A DNA stretch of 64,000 nucleotides. It comes from Nicotiana tabacum. Its lineage: Eukaryota > Streptophyta > Magnoliopsida > Solanales > Solanaceae. Where the stretch lies: contig NC_134084.1 of NCBI RefSeq assembly GCF_000715075.1, forward strand, positions 101,226,411 through 101,290,410, in the 5' to 3' direction. Under the pieces are notes generated by a model. The model did not search any database, had not been told where the DNA came from, and saw only the letters and a list, made by a program, of their open reading frames with translations. Below are positions 20,981-31,571 of the stretch, in pieces (within the stretch, counting starts at the first letter, position 1; each line of letters begins with the position of its first letter). The position numbers and the translations under genes were made by a program.

Positions 20981-23875
20981 ATGGCAGAAACAGCAAAATA
21001 TGCACCTATTAATGGTGGAACTCTGGTTACAGACTTAAAAACTCACTTCTCAATTGTCAAAACCAAAAGAAGTATTGCATGTGCATATGGTTTTGTGTTT
21101 GTTTTCATTGTTGTCACCACTTTCTTGGCTTTTACTCCTAATCCTAATAACTCTTCTTCTCCATGGTTTACTAACATTTTTTCATTAAGCAGTAGCAGAG
21201 TAGAAGATGGGACTTATAGATCTCACTTCTCTTCCATTTTCTCTAACCTTTTCCCTAAATCTTCACAGCAAGTTCAGAATCTTGTTGCAAATAATGTTCC
21301 AACAATTTCAAACACCAAATTTGAGCAACCCCATTTGAATAAAGAGCCATCAATTGGTCAAAAACATACTCAGAATAATGAGTCTCATGATAAAGTTGGA
21401 GTCTTGGAAAAGCCCTTTAACCAGAGTACAGTTTTGGACCAGAAGCCTTATGTAAATGTTACTGTCCCAATAAATTCTTCTGTGTTGAGTTATAAAGAAT
21501 CATCAGTTGTGAAGAATCAGACTCAAAGTAAAGATTTTGATGATAAAGTTGGAATCTTGAAGGCAAATCAGAGCACAATTCAGGCTGCTAACTCTCCTGT
21601 GAATGTGAATCAGACACAATGTAAAAAATTTGATGATAAAGTTGGAATTTTGAAGGCAAATCAGAGCACAATTGAGGCTACAAAGTCTCCGGTTAATGTG
21701 AATCAGACTGAAAATTCAGCACCAAAGTACTCTTATGGGGACAAAAATGCAAATGGGAATGGAGAAAAGGGAATTATAGAGAAGGAAGTGAAGAAAAATT
21801 TCACTTCTTCTTTGGTGAAGAAGCAGAGAAATGAGACAAATTTGGATGTGTCAGTGAAGAAAGGAGATGAAGATTTGGTTAAGTCTTTGTTGAATTGTGA
21901 TTTCTTTGATGGGAATTGGGTTACAGATGAGTCTTATCCTTTGTACAAACCTGGTTCTTGTTCTCTTATTGATGAGCAATTCAGTTGTTTTCTTAATGGG
22001 AGGCCTGATAGTGGTTACTTAAAGATGAAATGGAAGCCCAAGGCCTGCACTTTTCCCAGGTAAATTGTGCAATCTATGAGCTCTTAAACTTTTTTTTCTT
22101 CACATTTTCTAATTAGGAATTTATTTTGATGATTGAACTGCAAATATGAGACTTCTAAGATTCTGTGCTTCTTAGATTTTGGATGTACTCAAGAAGTTTT
22201 ATTTCTAATGGAGTGTGACAAGTTCTGCTATATATTTTGTGATATATGTAAAATTTGATTTAGTCAGTAAGACAGTAACTAAACTATGACCCCCTTTCAT
22301 TTTGATAAAGTTAATCTCATTCATCAATTATGTAATGTATATGCAGATCATTACAGGTATATGTGCTATGTTTTCTTGATATAGGGGATTTAGTCGTGGG
22401 GTCTGGGGAGGGGAGAGTGTACGCAGACTTTACCCCTACCTCTAAAGGGTAGAGAGGCTGTTTCCGGGATACTCTCGGCTCAACGATATAGGGAATTTAG
22501 TATCTTTGGTATAAATAAGCTGCTGCAACATTCAATGGTTAATTGTTCTTATGGTGGAATTTTGGAATTATTGACAGATTGAATGCCACTCATATGCTGG
22601 AATTATTAAGAGGAAAGAGGCTGGCGTTTGTTGGTGATTCTCTCAATAGGAACATGTGGGAATCCCTTATTTGCATTCTTAGAAACTCTGTCAAAGATCA
22701 GAAAAAGGTTTATGAAGAATTTGGAAGACACCATTTCAGGACAGAAGCTTCGCATTCGTTTATTTTTGAAGTAAGTTATCTGATGTAGCCAGATTCATTT
22801 GTAGCATTAGACTTCACCATCTTATGTTTATAATCTTATGAAATCTTTCATTGTTGATATGTAAAATTTTCAGGAGTATAAATGCAGAGTGGAGTTCTTT
22901 GTGTCTCCTTTCTTGGTTCAACAATGGGAAGTTGCAGATAAAAAAGGAGGGAAGAAGGAAACGCTTCGACTTGATTTGATTGGAGAGTCGGCTGAGAAGT
23001 ATAAAAATGCAGATATCATAGTCTTTAACACCGGCCACTGGTGGACTCATGAGAAGACTTCCTTAGGGTAAAATCTGTTGTGTTCTTCGACATACATAAT
23101 CAAGTTGTTTACTCTTTAATAATTGTAGATGAAACAATGTTGAAATTGTTGAATATTTCAGGAAAGACTATTATCAAGAAGGAAGTCATGTGCACAGCCA
23201 ACTAAATGTTCTTGAGGCCTTTCGAAAAGCATTAACAACATGGGGAAGATGGGTCGACGCTCATATAAATCCCAAGAAGACAATTGTTCTCTTCAGAGGT
23301 TATTCTGCTTCTCATTTCAGGTAATAACAACAAAATTTGAAACCAATTCACATTTATTTGTCGATAGCTGATGTTCTTTATTATTGTTATTATTACTACT
23401 TTGCGACTACTTAATTAATATTCATCGATAACAACAATGTCATAACCTGGTTGTTGATTTTCCTATTAGCATGTATCATTGTTTTCATCACCATTTACCT
23501 TAAAATATACAACTCTTTCACAGTGGCGGGCAATGGAATTCTGGCGGGGCATGCGACAGTGAAACGGAGCCAATAAAGAACGACACATATTTGACCCCGT
23601 ATCCATCCAAGATGACAGTATTAGAAAATGCCTTCAAAGGAATGAAAACTCAAGTTTCTTATCTCAATATCACAAGAATGTCGGACTATAGAAAAGACGG
23701 TCACCCATCGATATATAGGAAACCGAATTTGACAGACAAGGAGAGGAAATCGCAATGGAGATATCAAGATTGCAGCCATTGGTGCCTCCCTGGTGTACCT
23801 GATGCTTGGAATGAGCTGTTATATGCTGAACTTTTGGTAAGACAACACCAAAAACAACATGAGAAAAAGTCATAG
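20981..23875 (+). CDS. TBR: TRICHOME BIREFRINGENCE-type wall polysaccharide O-acetyltransferase (PMR5N + PC-Esterase)
   Basis: Exons by GT-AG rule: 20981-22059, 22578-22770, 22874-23067, 23162-23320, 23524-23875 (1977 bp, 658 codons). The family acetylates wall polysaccharides in the Golgi. A short cytosolic N-terminus ([13 protein letters not shown]) precedes one membrane span (about residues 31-52), so it is a type II protein. A long Ser/Asn-rich lumenal stalk with tandem repeats (about 55-300) leads to the Cys-rich PMR5N region (CDFFDGNWV... YPLYKPGSC). The GDS motif is in FVGDSLNRN (379-381). DCSHWCLPG near the C-terminus supplies the catalytic Asp624 and His627. Start chosen at the first in-frame ATG; the frame is open back to a TTG at 20948. 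The TBR/TBL2 subgroup is suggested by the N-terminus and stalk, not proven. No breaks. Confidence 0.9.
21515..21700 (+). repeat. Two 93-bp in-frame repeats in the TBR-like stalk
   Basis: Two tandem 31-codon units (21515-21607 and 21608-21700) encode [20 protein letters not shown]... and [20 protein letters not shown].... A third NQT follows at 21701. A more diverged copy with [10 protein letters not shown] lies upstream at about 21360-21460. The units keep the reading frame and carry N-glycosylation sequons (NQT, NQS), consistent with an expandable glycosylated stalk. Confidence 0.85.
22394..22484 (-). mobile_element. Short antisense SINE/RTE-tail insertion in TBR-like intron 1
   Basis: This is a 91-bp insert flanked by a 16-bp target duplication with one mismatch: GATATAGGGGATTTAG (22378-22393) and GATATAGGGAATTTAG (22485-22500). 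On the minus strand the insert matches, with divergence, the 3' tail of the RTE LINE at about 37427-37500 (blocks GCCGAG, AACAGCCTCTCT, AGTCTGCGTACAC, CAGACCCC). It is therefore a 5'-truncated LINE tail, or a SINE sharing that tail (TS-type SINEs of tobacco are candidates). It lies wholly within intron 1. Confidence 0.8.
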
Positions 23876-24873
23876 ATAAACAAACACATATATGATGCCC
23901 ATGTTCATTTGAAATAATGAGTCAAGCTTATAGGACATGTCCAGGCTTTTTTTTGTTCGTCTTTTCACATGTCTATATAGGGGAAATAGACAAAGAAACT
24001 ACCTGAACAAAATCCAAGAAATAGTAAATTATAAGTATATGAGAGGGAGAGGGAAGTTTCTTTTGAAACGAGATCTGTCCTTAGTCCTTACTAGTATTAG
24101 TGGAGGAAATTTTGCTGTTAAATTATGTAATTTTCTTTTGCTATAAAGTATTTTCAAGTCATGAGGGCTCAAAAAAGTGTAAATCCTCAGTAATTTTATT
24201 TATTCTTTTTTGAATAATTTAAGGAATCGTACTTGTCAATTCTTTTAGACCATCTTACGTGTTAATGGTTGTCGAGTCATGAGTTTCTTAACTTTAAGTA
24301 TTATTGTACAATCAAACCTTTCTATTACAGTCTTGTTTGTTTCGGATATTTTGGATATTATAGCGAATTATTATTATAAAAAACATATATTATAATAGAA
24401 TATGAAATTTGATTCCGGAAAAATATGGCTTTTATAGTGAAGTGCAATGTTGTTATACAAGGATGCCTCTATAGAGGTCGAGGTCTGATTTTATTTTGTT
24501 TATAATGTATTGAAGCATTTTTAAACATAACATATTCTTAATTAATTTTGTTCCATTAAGGGGTTTTGAATAATTGACGTTGACTGTGACATCTGTGCTT
24601 GACCGTGACACTAATGTTTTTATGCTTTTCATGAGAGCTTGCGTGTCGCCTCTAATACCTGGGAAATTAATTAATTATGTATTAGAGTACTTTGTTAGTA
24701 CTACTTTAGTACCTAATATGTTCTTCACATGGGATGTTTTGACTAAGAGTTTTGAATACTTGTTTCAATGTCAAAAAATGTGGGTGTTCAGCATGTTGTT
24801 GAACTATCTCAGCTAAGGGATTGTTTGGTTTACTGCTAATTATGACGACCCCAATGCAGGAATTATTTATACA
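23876..24873. other. 3' flank of the TBR-like gene
   Basis: Contains the 3' untranslated region and intergenic DNA. About 24309-24488 looks like a diverged MITE, with CAATCAAACCTTTCTATTAC at the left, GTTGTTATACAAGG and CCTCTATAGAGGTCGAGG at the right, and TTATAGCGAA and TTATAGTGAAG inside. Its boundaries are not certain. No further gene seen. Confidence 0.4.
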
Positions 24874-25645
24874 CTAGTAAATCTATCCGTGCTTTGTGCG
24901 GTGATAAAAAAGAATATCACTAAAGTCATATTTCATTACATATGTATTCTATATCATCTAAATTTCTAAAAATATAAAACTCCAATTCAAGAATGATATA
25001 TATAAAAAATAAAATATAAAAAAATTAAATATATAAAAGTTTAAATGGCCAGTCTCTAAGACCTTCAATTGGTGATGCCGAGGTGGCATTCTTTGACCAA
25101 CTTTATTGTTTGTATATTTTCCATTTTCATTTTTTAGATTTTAATGTATAATATCTAGCACAAAATCTTCATAATCATAGAATTCACAGGTACGTAATAT
25201 GCATTTCTTATGCTTTTCAAAAGACATATCCAACGTCACAAAAAACTTGAGTAACTTATCGAATTTGATACTCATTTTATTAGACTTCATATATCTTGCA
25301 ACACAGCTAATGCCTAGTAGTATAATTAATTTGTTTCCAATACCATTCTCATAATCTTATTTTAACAATTAATGTTGGCACTTTCTGTTGGCACATATAT
25401 CAGGACCTAAACTGAATTAGTTAATTTTCTTTTCAAGAATATCAATTGTAAAAAACATAATAATTCCCAAAATAAAAATGAGTATAAGTTCCGTTGAAAC
25501 ATAGCCAATGCAGAAGCTTAACTCAATATATTCTTAATGAAAGCGAGAATTGAAGAAGCAATATGAATGGCTAGAGGATAAGGGAAGAAACTTGCGAATA
25601 GAGCCATTGCAACTGTAAGAATCTTTTATTCTTTATAAATATAGA
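24874..25645 (-). mobile_element. Candidate non-autonomous Helitron
   Basis: On the minus strand the 3' end reads CCGCACAAAGCACGG, a short GC-rich hairpin, followed by an AT-rich spacer and CTAG, with T as the next base. A matching 5' end TCTATATTTATAAAG preceded by A lies at 25645. Insertion between A and T, a 5' TC and a 3' hairpin plus CTRR are Helitron rules. The 3' end is convincing; the 5' end is the best candidate and not certain. No coding capacity. Confidence 0.4.
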
Positions 25646-27279
25646 TTATGATGAAAGGTTGTAACGGTCCAAAAATACGGAATATTAAAGGTTGAAACCA
25701 TAACAACCCATTCTATTTACATTTATAGATAATCAACTAACAAACTTCTGCTAACAAATTTTTTATATATAATATTTACATCTATAAATAATCAGCTAAA
25801 GAATTTTAAAGAAATGTGAATTCTTTAATTTTACTACTTTTCACTAAAATAGGCATTTACAAAACTTCAGAAACCTATTACACTGGATAGAAAAAGCAAA
25901 GAAGCACATGTAATTACTCTTTTATGTTATTACACAATTACCACAAAAAAAAGTATTGCTTCTCTTTTCTCATGGAGAAATTCAGAAGAAATTACAATTA
26001 TTTACCACAAACTATAAAGTCAATTACTTGATGCTGCTCCAATTCTCCTCCGAAGATTATACATTGACAAATTTTCCATCCAAGCAATTTGCAGATCATA
26101 TCAATATTCAGTTATGTGATAATTTTCATACAGTATAACAATCAAAAGCAAATCGGCAAAAAGAAAGATAAAAATAAAATGTTATTGAAACTCTTAATTC
26201 TTTCAATAAACTTCAAGGATTTTAAACTTGTGAGAAGTGAGAATTAAAAATAAGAGTAGAAGAACGGTCAAGATGTCGATTTATTGGTGCATATTTATAA
26301 TTCTATTTCAACAGGTCCACAAAACTGATATATTTTAAACAAAACAAATAGTGATATACCTGGTGTTCTTCTACAATTTCTGGTTAGCCATAGTCTCTTC
26401 TCCATTTTCATTTTCACTCACATGGAGGGCAGCAAAAAAAAAAAAAAAAAAAAAAAATCCGAAGCTACTACTTCCAAATTCAAATTCAATTGAGGAAATC
26501 AAACATGAATTGCACAAACTAATAATCTTAGAGGATATCAAGTAAAACAAACAAAATAATATAGGATTAGAATTGAATATCTGGAAAGCAAAATACTTAT
26601 ATGGGAACACTCCTCGAGTATTGAAATTATTTTTGAGCTATTGGAAAAAAACTAAAGCAAAGAAAGAAAGCATAGAGATCTAAAGGGAAGAAATAAATAT
26701 CAATAATGCTGATGTTTAAGTGGTTGAAAAATTGTAACGGAAAAAAAAAAAATAGAAAACGTTTTAGGAAAAGAGAATAGTAGTATATTAATGATGAAAG
26801 AAATGAAGACGCATGCTTAATTGTTAATAAAATTTAAATGCAAAAATAAGGGAAAATGTATAAAATCTAAGAAAAAAGATAAATGAAGCGATTGTTATGT
26901 TGTGTATTATTAATTTTTTTTACTTATTTTAAAAGCCATCTTGTCTTTAAACAGTTTAATATCCTGCATAAAGTAATATATAGATATTTGCTAGCGATTA
27001 TTCCTTTCTTATACAATCAACCAAACACTTGTGTATTATTTTATGTAGTTACAGGTGCGGATAAATTTTGACCTTACTGATTATGTAAGTGAAAAAGGAA
27101 AGAAGAAAAAAAGCATGTCACTTAGGACTATGATTGTTGCGTCTCAGTCACGAGTTGTAGTAGATGGACCTGAAATTATAAGCAGGGAGCAAGATACTGA
27201 CAAGTGACATTGTGATTCTGATCAAGCTTCTAAATCAATTTATTTTAAAAAAATATTTTTGTCAAAAGTATATTTTTAC
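25646..27279. other. AT-rich intergenic sequence
   Basis: No gene recognised. A run of 24 A lies at 26434-26457 and a run of 11 A at about 26741. Small ORFs here are low complexity. Confidence 0.5.
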
Positions 27280-27425
27280 TAGGGGTGCCAAATGGGGTTA
27301 GGCCGATTTTGCGCCGGTTAAAATGGGTTAGGTCAATAATTGGACGAGTCAAATGATCCGTCCAAAAGTTATTTGGGCTAAGATGAGTTGGGTCAAGATG
27401 AACTAAAATTTGTTAAAATAACACG
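27280..27425 (+). mobile_element. Truncated hAT-like terminal fragment
   Basis: Begins TAGGGGTGCCAAATGGGG and continues with GGGTTAGGTC-type blocks, resembling the ends of the hAT-like elements at 27600-27982 and 45060-46018. No matching right end was found before unrelated repeat sequence begins. Confidence 0.45.
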
Positions 27426-27599
27426 GGCTAGTCAGTTTTCGAACTGGTAATTGAAAAATAACCAGCATTTGCAAAGTCATTGAAAAATAGCCATTATTTT
27501 GCTGCAACACGAAAAGTTCCACCATAATATATTGGAGATTGGAGTACCTGTATATGAACTTCCAGCATATTATGCTGGGAATATATCAATAACTCCAGC

Positions 27600-27982
27600 T
27601 AGGGGTGGCAAACGGGCGGGTCGGATATGAGCGGGTCAAAATGGGTAATTTTAAAAAATGGATAAATTATCCGACCCGATCCATATTTGAGACGGATAAA
27701 AACGGGTTTATCCAGCGGATAATATGGATATCCATGGCTTCTTAAATATGATCACTTGTAAGAGAATTTCTAGTCTTCCAAACTTGAGGAACTCCAATGT
27801 GAAGCTTTACAAATGTAAAAGTTAAACACATTAGTTATCCATTGGTTAACCATTTTCTAAGTGTATAATATGGTTCTTTATCCATATTCGACCTGTTTTT
27901 AAATTGTTCATTATCCAACCCATTTTTTTTATGGATAATATAAGTGGATAACTGTTTTCTTTTAACTATTTTGCCACCTCTA
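27600..27982. mobile_element. hAT-like MITE with perfect 8-bp duplication
   Basis: The ends are TAGGGGTGGCAAACGGGC and ...TTTGCCACCTCTA. The flanks are ACTCCAGC at 27592-27599 and ACTCCAGC at 27983-27990, identical and of the hAT length. Length 383 bp. Internal GGATAA/TTATCC blocks form further inverted symmetry. It inserted into another repeat containing CCAGCATATTATGCTGG. Confidence 0.85.
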
Positions 27983-29057
27983 ACTCCAGCATATTATGTT
28001 ATGCCACCTCTTCTGGTTTAATTGGTCACCCAAGATTATTTTAGGCAAGTCTTACGGCGGTTCGTCAGAATAATTGACGGGATACTATAATTTTACAAGT
28101 TATGATAATTGTCACGAAATTTTGATGGTCGCTATATTTTTGTGCAATACCGATCACTAGAATTTTTCACATTGTGGCTGAAAGTTCTGGTGATCGTTAG
28201 ATTTATTAGTGCTTCAAAATTCTAATCAATATGCTTTAAAATTTTGACGCGTTATTTTCCTAAAATTTATCTTAATGGGATCAAAATATAAATGGTGATT
28301 TTGAAAAGGTTCATCCAAAATTCACTCATTTATATATGTATCGAGACTGGGCAACTAGATTTAAGTTTTAAGAGATTTGGAGGGCCATTATTTGGGTTAA
28401 ATCTTCATTTACAAAAGGAATTTTTACATTCATATGCCATATAGTAAACTATATTACCCTCTATGCTTAACTTTTAATATAATTACCTTCTATATACCTA
28501 ATTACCATTTATGTACCATTTTAGGATTTTAATGGTATTAATTAGTCTCCTAATTTTAATTAACCGTATATTCCCACTCCCCCAAGTTTCTCTCTCCAAA
28601 TCTCACCACCTCACTCACGTATCAAACCACACTCCACGATTTCCTCTTCAATCACCCATGATTTCCTCTTCTAAAACCAGCGAAAATCTGTAACTCATCC
28701 ACCATTGACAACCGTTAAAAAGCTTTGAAGCTTTGAATTCGAATTTGGGTTTTCAAAAGACATTGTTTGTTTGGATTGGATGTTGTTGCAAAGAATTGAA
28801 AATTCTCTCTACGTCTCTCTCTATCTCTCAATCCCAAATTTTAGTAATATAAGAGGAAAGGAAAAGAGAACAGCAATTCCACCATTGACAGCCATTAAAA
28901 AGTTTTGAATTCGAATTTAGGTTTTCAAAAATCATTATTTGTTTGTATTGGGTGTTGTTGCAAATAATTGGGAATATGGTTTGGAGTTTATATCTCAATT
29001 TTGAGGAGTTTTGGTGAATATTAGACTTGGTTTTGGCTGAATTTCAGATTGAAACTC

Positions 29058-29113
29058 GAAGAAGAAGAAGAAGAAGAAGAAGAAGAAGAAGAAGAAGAAG
29101 AAGAAGAAGAAGA
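29058..29113 (+). repeat. (GAA)n microsatellite in the left Mutator arm
   Basis: About 18-19 GAA units. The corresponding place in the right arm (complement, about 30160-30175) has only about three units, so the tract expanded after the arms diverged or was lost from one arm. Confidence 0.95.
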
Positions 29114-29717
29114 CATGACATACATTATATTGCAGAAACTATAGAAAAATTATAAAAAAAATGTATTCTGTTGTTTGTTTATTTTTCTTTTATTCATGTA
29201 ACTATTGTATGAAAGTTGAACAACATTGTAAAAAAATTATATTTAAGTGGTATTATATTGTAGTTGTATATAACTTAGTAGAAATAATGTACGAAAATTA
29301 TAGATAATTTGTAGATAAATTGTATAATATATAATTAGTTGTATGAAATTTATTTTTACTATGTAATTAGATACAAAATATACAAAAGACATATTGTATA
29401 AATTTTGTATAAAATTTGTATTTAAGTTGTATGTTATTGTAGTTGTATTTAATTGGGTAGAATAATATGTGAAAGTTGTAGAAAATTGTAGATAAGTTGT
29501 ATATCTCTATAACGGGAGATCTTGGCATATCAAGTAACTTTAGTGTTCCAGACGAACATGCACGAAAATAAAGATAAATTCTGTTATGAACAGTTTGTAG
29601 AAATTTTGTAGATAATTTGTAGAAACATTGAAATTCTGTATTTTCATATTAATTTTTCAAATGATATGTAGTGTTATTGTATTTTAAATGTAGAAATTTT
29701 GTAGATATTGTGAAAAT

Positions 29718-29720
<3 letters not shown>

Positions 29721-29762
<42 letters not shown>
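29721..29762. repeat. (TA)21 microsatellite
   Basis: An uninterrupted TA dinucleotide run near the centre of the Mutator-like element. Confidence 0.95.
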
Positions 29763-29763
<1 letters not shown>

Positions 29764-29844
29764 TCTGACATGTAGTTTATTTGTAGATAAAATATAGCTA
29801 AAGTGTAAGGCATTTATATACAACCAGAATTTGATATAAAATGT

Positions 29845-30003
29845 AACAACACATGCAATTGTGTTCTCATTGGTGATACTCAATTCCATATTGAAATCGC
29901 GAACACTTATACACAACGGATATGATTCTAAATTTTTGTTTTCCTTTTTCGTCTCCATGTATACACTAACACCCATATCGTTCCTAATTTCTATCTGATT
30001 TCT
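29845..30003 (-). pseudogene. Possible N-terminal fragment of a Mutator-type transposase gene
   Basis: On the minus strand this reads NQIEIRNDMGVSVYMETKKE, then NKNLESYPLCISVRDFN and ITNENTIACV. The style (NDMGVxVYME...YPLCI) resembles the region ahead of the transposase domain in plant MuDR-like proteins; this is from memory of the family and needs a search. It sits just inside the right arm of the Mutator-like element. The wider open frame (29674-30201) also reads through the TA microsatellite and is not a real protein as a whole. Confidence 0.35.
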
Positions 30004-31571
30004 ATAATTTTTTTGGATATATACAACTACAATATAATACCACTTAATATTTTTTTTATAATGTTGTTCAACTTTCATACAATAGTTAAATGAATAAAAG
30101 AAAAATAAATAAACAACAAAATATAATTTTTCTACAATTTCTGCAATATAATGTATGTCATGTCTACTTCTTCTTCGAGTTTCAATATGAAATTCAGCCA
30201 AAACTAAGTCTAATCTCCATCAAAACCCCTCAAAATTGAGATATAAACTCTAAACCATATTCCCAATTATTTGCGACAACACCCAATCCAAATAAATAAT
30301 GATTTTTGAAAACCCAAATTCGAATTCAAAGCTTCAAAGCTTTTTAATGGCTGTCAATGGTGGAATTGCTGCTCTCTTTTCCTTTTCTCTTATATTACTG
30401 AAATTTGAGATTGAGATATAGAGAGAGACGTAGAGAGAATTCTCAACTCTTTGCAACAACATCCAATCCAAACAAATAATATTTTTTGAAAACCCAAATT
30501 CGAATTCAAAGCTTCAAAGTTTTTTAATGGTTGTCAATGATGGAGGGGTTACAGATTTTTGCTGGTTTTAGAAGAGAAAATCGTGGGGTGTGGTTTGATA
30601 CGTGAGTGAGGTGGTGGGATTTGGAGAGAGAAACTTGGGGGAGTGAGAATATTTAATTCCCCAATATTAGTGTGCCTAAATAAGAAAGCCTACAGCTACA
30701 ATGATTCCTTATTTAATGAATTGTCTATATTTTGTAGAAATACTATTAGCATGGCGGGTAATATGCAAACTATGAACATATTTGGTAATATAGTTTCCTA
30801 TGAGATCTTTCGATTACGTTCTCTCTCTCTTCAAACTCTCCGTCAATCCCAGCCCCAACGGTCAAAATCATACCACCCCATTCCACACCGGCGACACCCC
30901 CTCATGCCACCGACCACCCTCACGAGCAGGTAAACCCCTTCCCCCTCATCTCTCACGCCTCCCTTTCTTCTGAAGCTTAGAATCTCTCGTCCGACCACTG
31001 CCTTCAGTGAATTCAACCAGAATCTTTCTCGTCGACCTTTTCTTTTCGTCCTCTAAAGGTTAGATCTGTCCGATTCTTGAAAACTTGGTGAAGTGTCAGT
31101 GTTCGGTTCAATTTCGGTTAAGAAGGTGACTGCAGGCGTCACGGTTATTTGTGGGGTTGCAAATTGTTCTCTGCTTTTTCCCTATATTTCCCCTACCACT
31201 ATCAGGGCTACACTAGTGGTAGCGGTGACAGTCCTTTTTGATTTTTGGGTTATGATATTTTCTGTGTTTCCAGGGAAATTCTCGAAGTTGTTGGAGACAA
31301 GTTGGGCGCATGAGCACTAGCAAAGGAGAGCAACCTGGACGAGCGTCAGCAAAGGGTGGTGGGAAGCGGTGCGTGGGCGTACAACTACATCGAGTACAAT
31401 AAATCAACACAGGTTTGGTTCTCGGGAGTTGGTACCTCCCGTTCTACTGTTTCCTTTTTAGTGTTAACTAAATTGATGTTACTTTAGTTCATAATAGTTC
31501 AATCATTCAACTAGTGTACTAGTAGTCACTTGTTTCCTTCTAGTTTGATTCGTTGTCCGTTGTGCACTAAC

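Noticed and set aside
24574..24816. 80-codon ORF downstream of the TBR-like gene
   Set aside because: No motif, no splice context, AT-rich intergenic DNA.
29674..30201. 175-codon minus-strand ORF
   Set aside because: As a whole it reads through a (TA)n microsatellite and transposon arm. Only a short inner stretch may be a transposase gene fragment.
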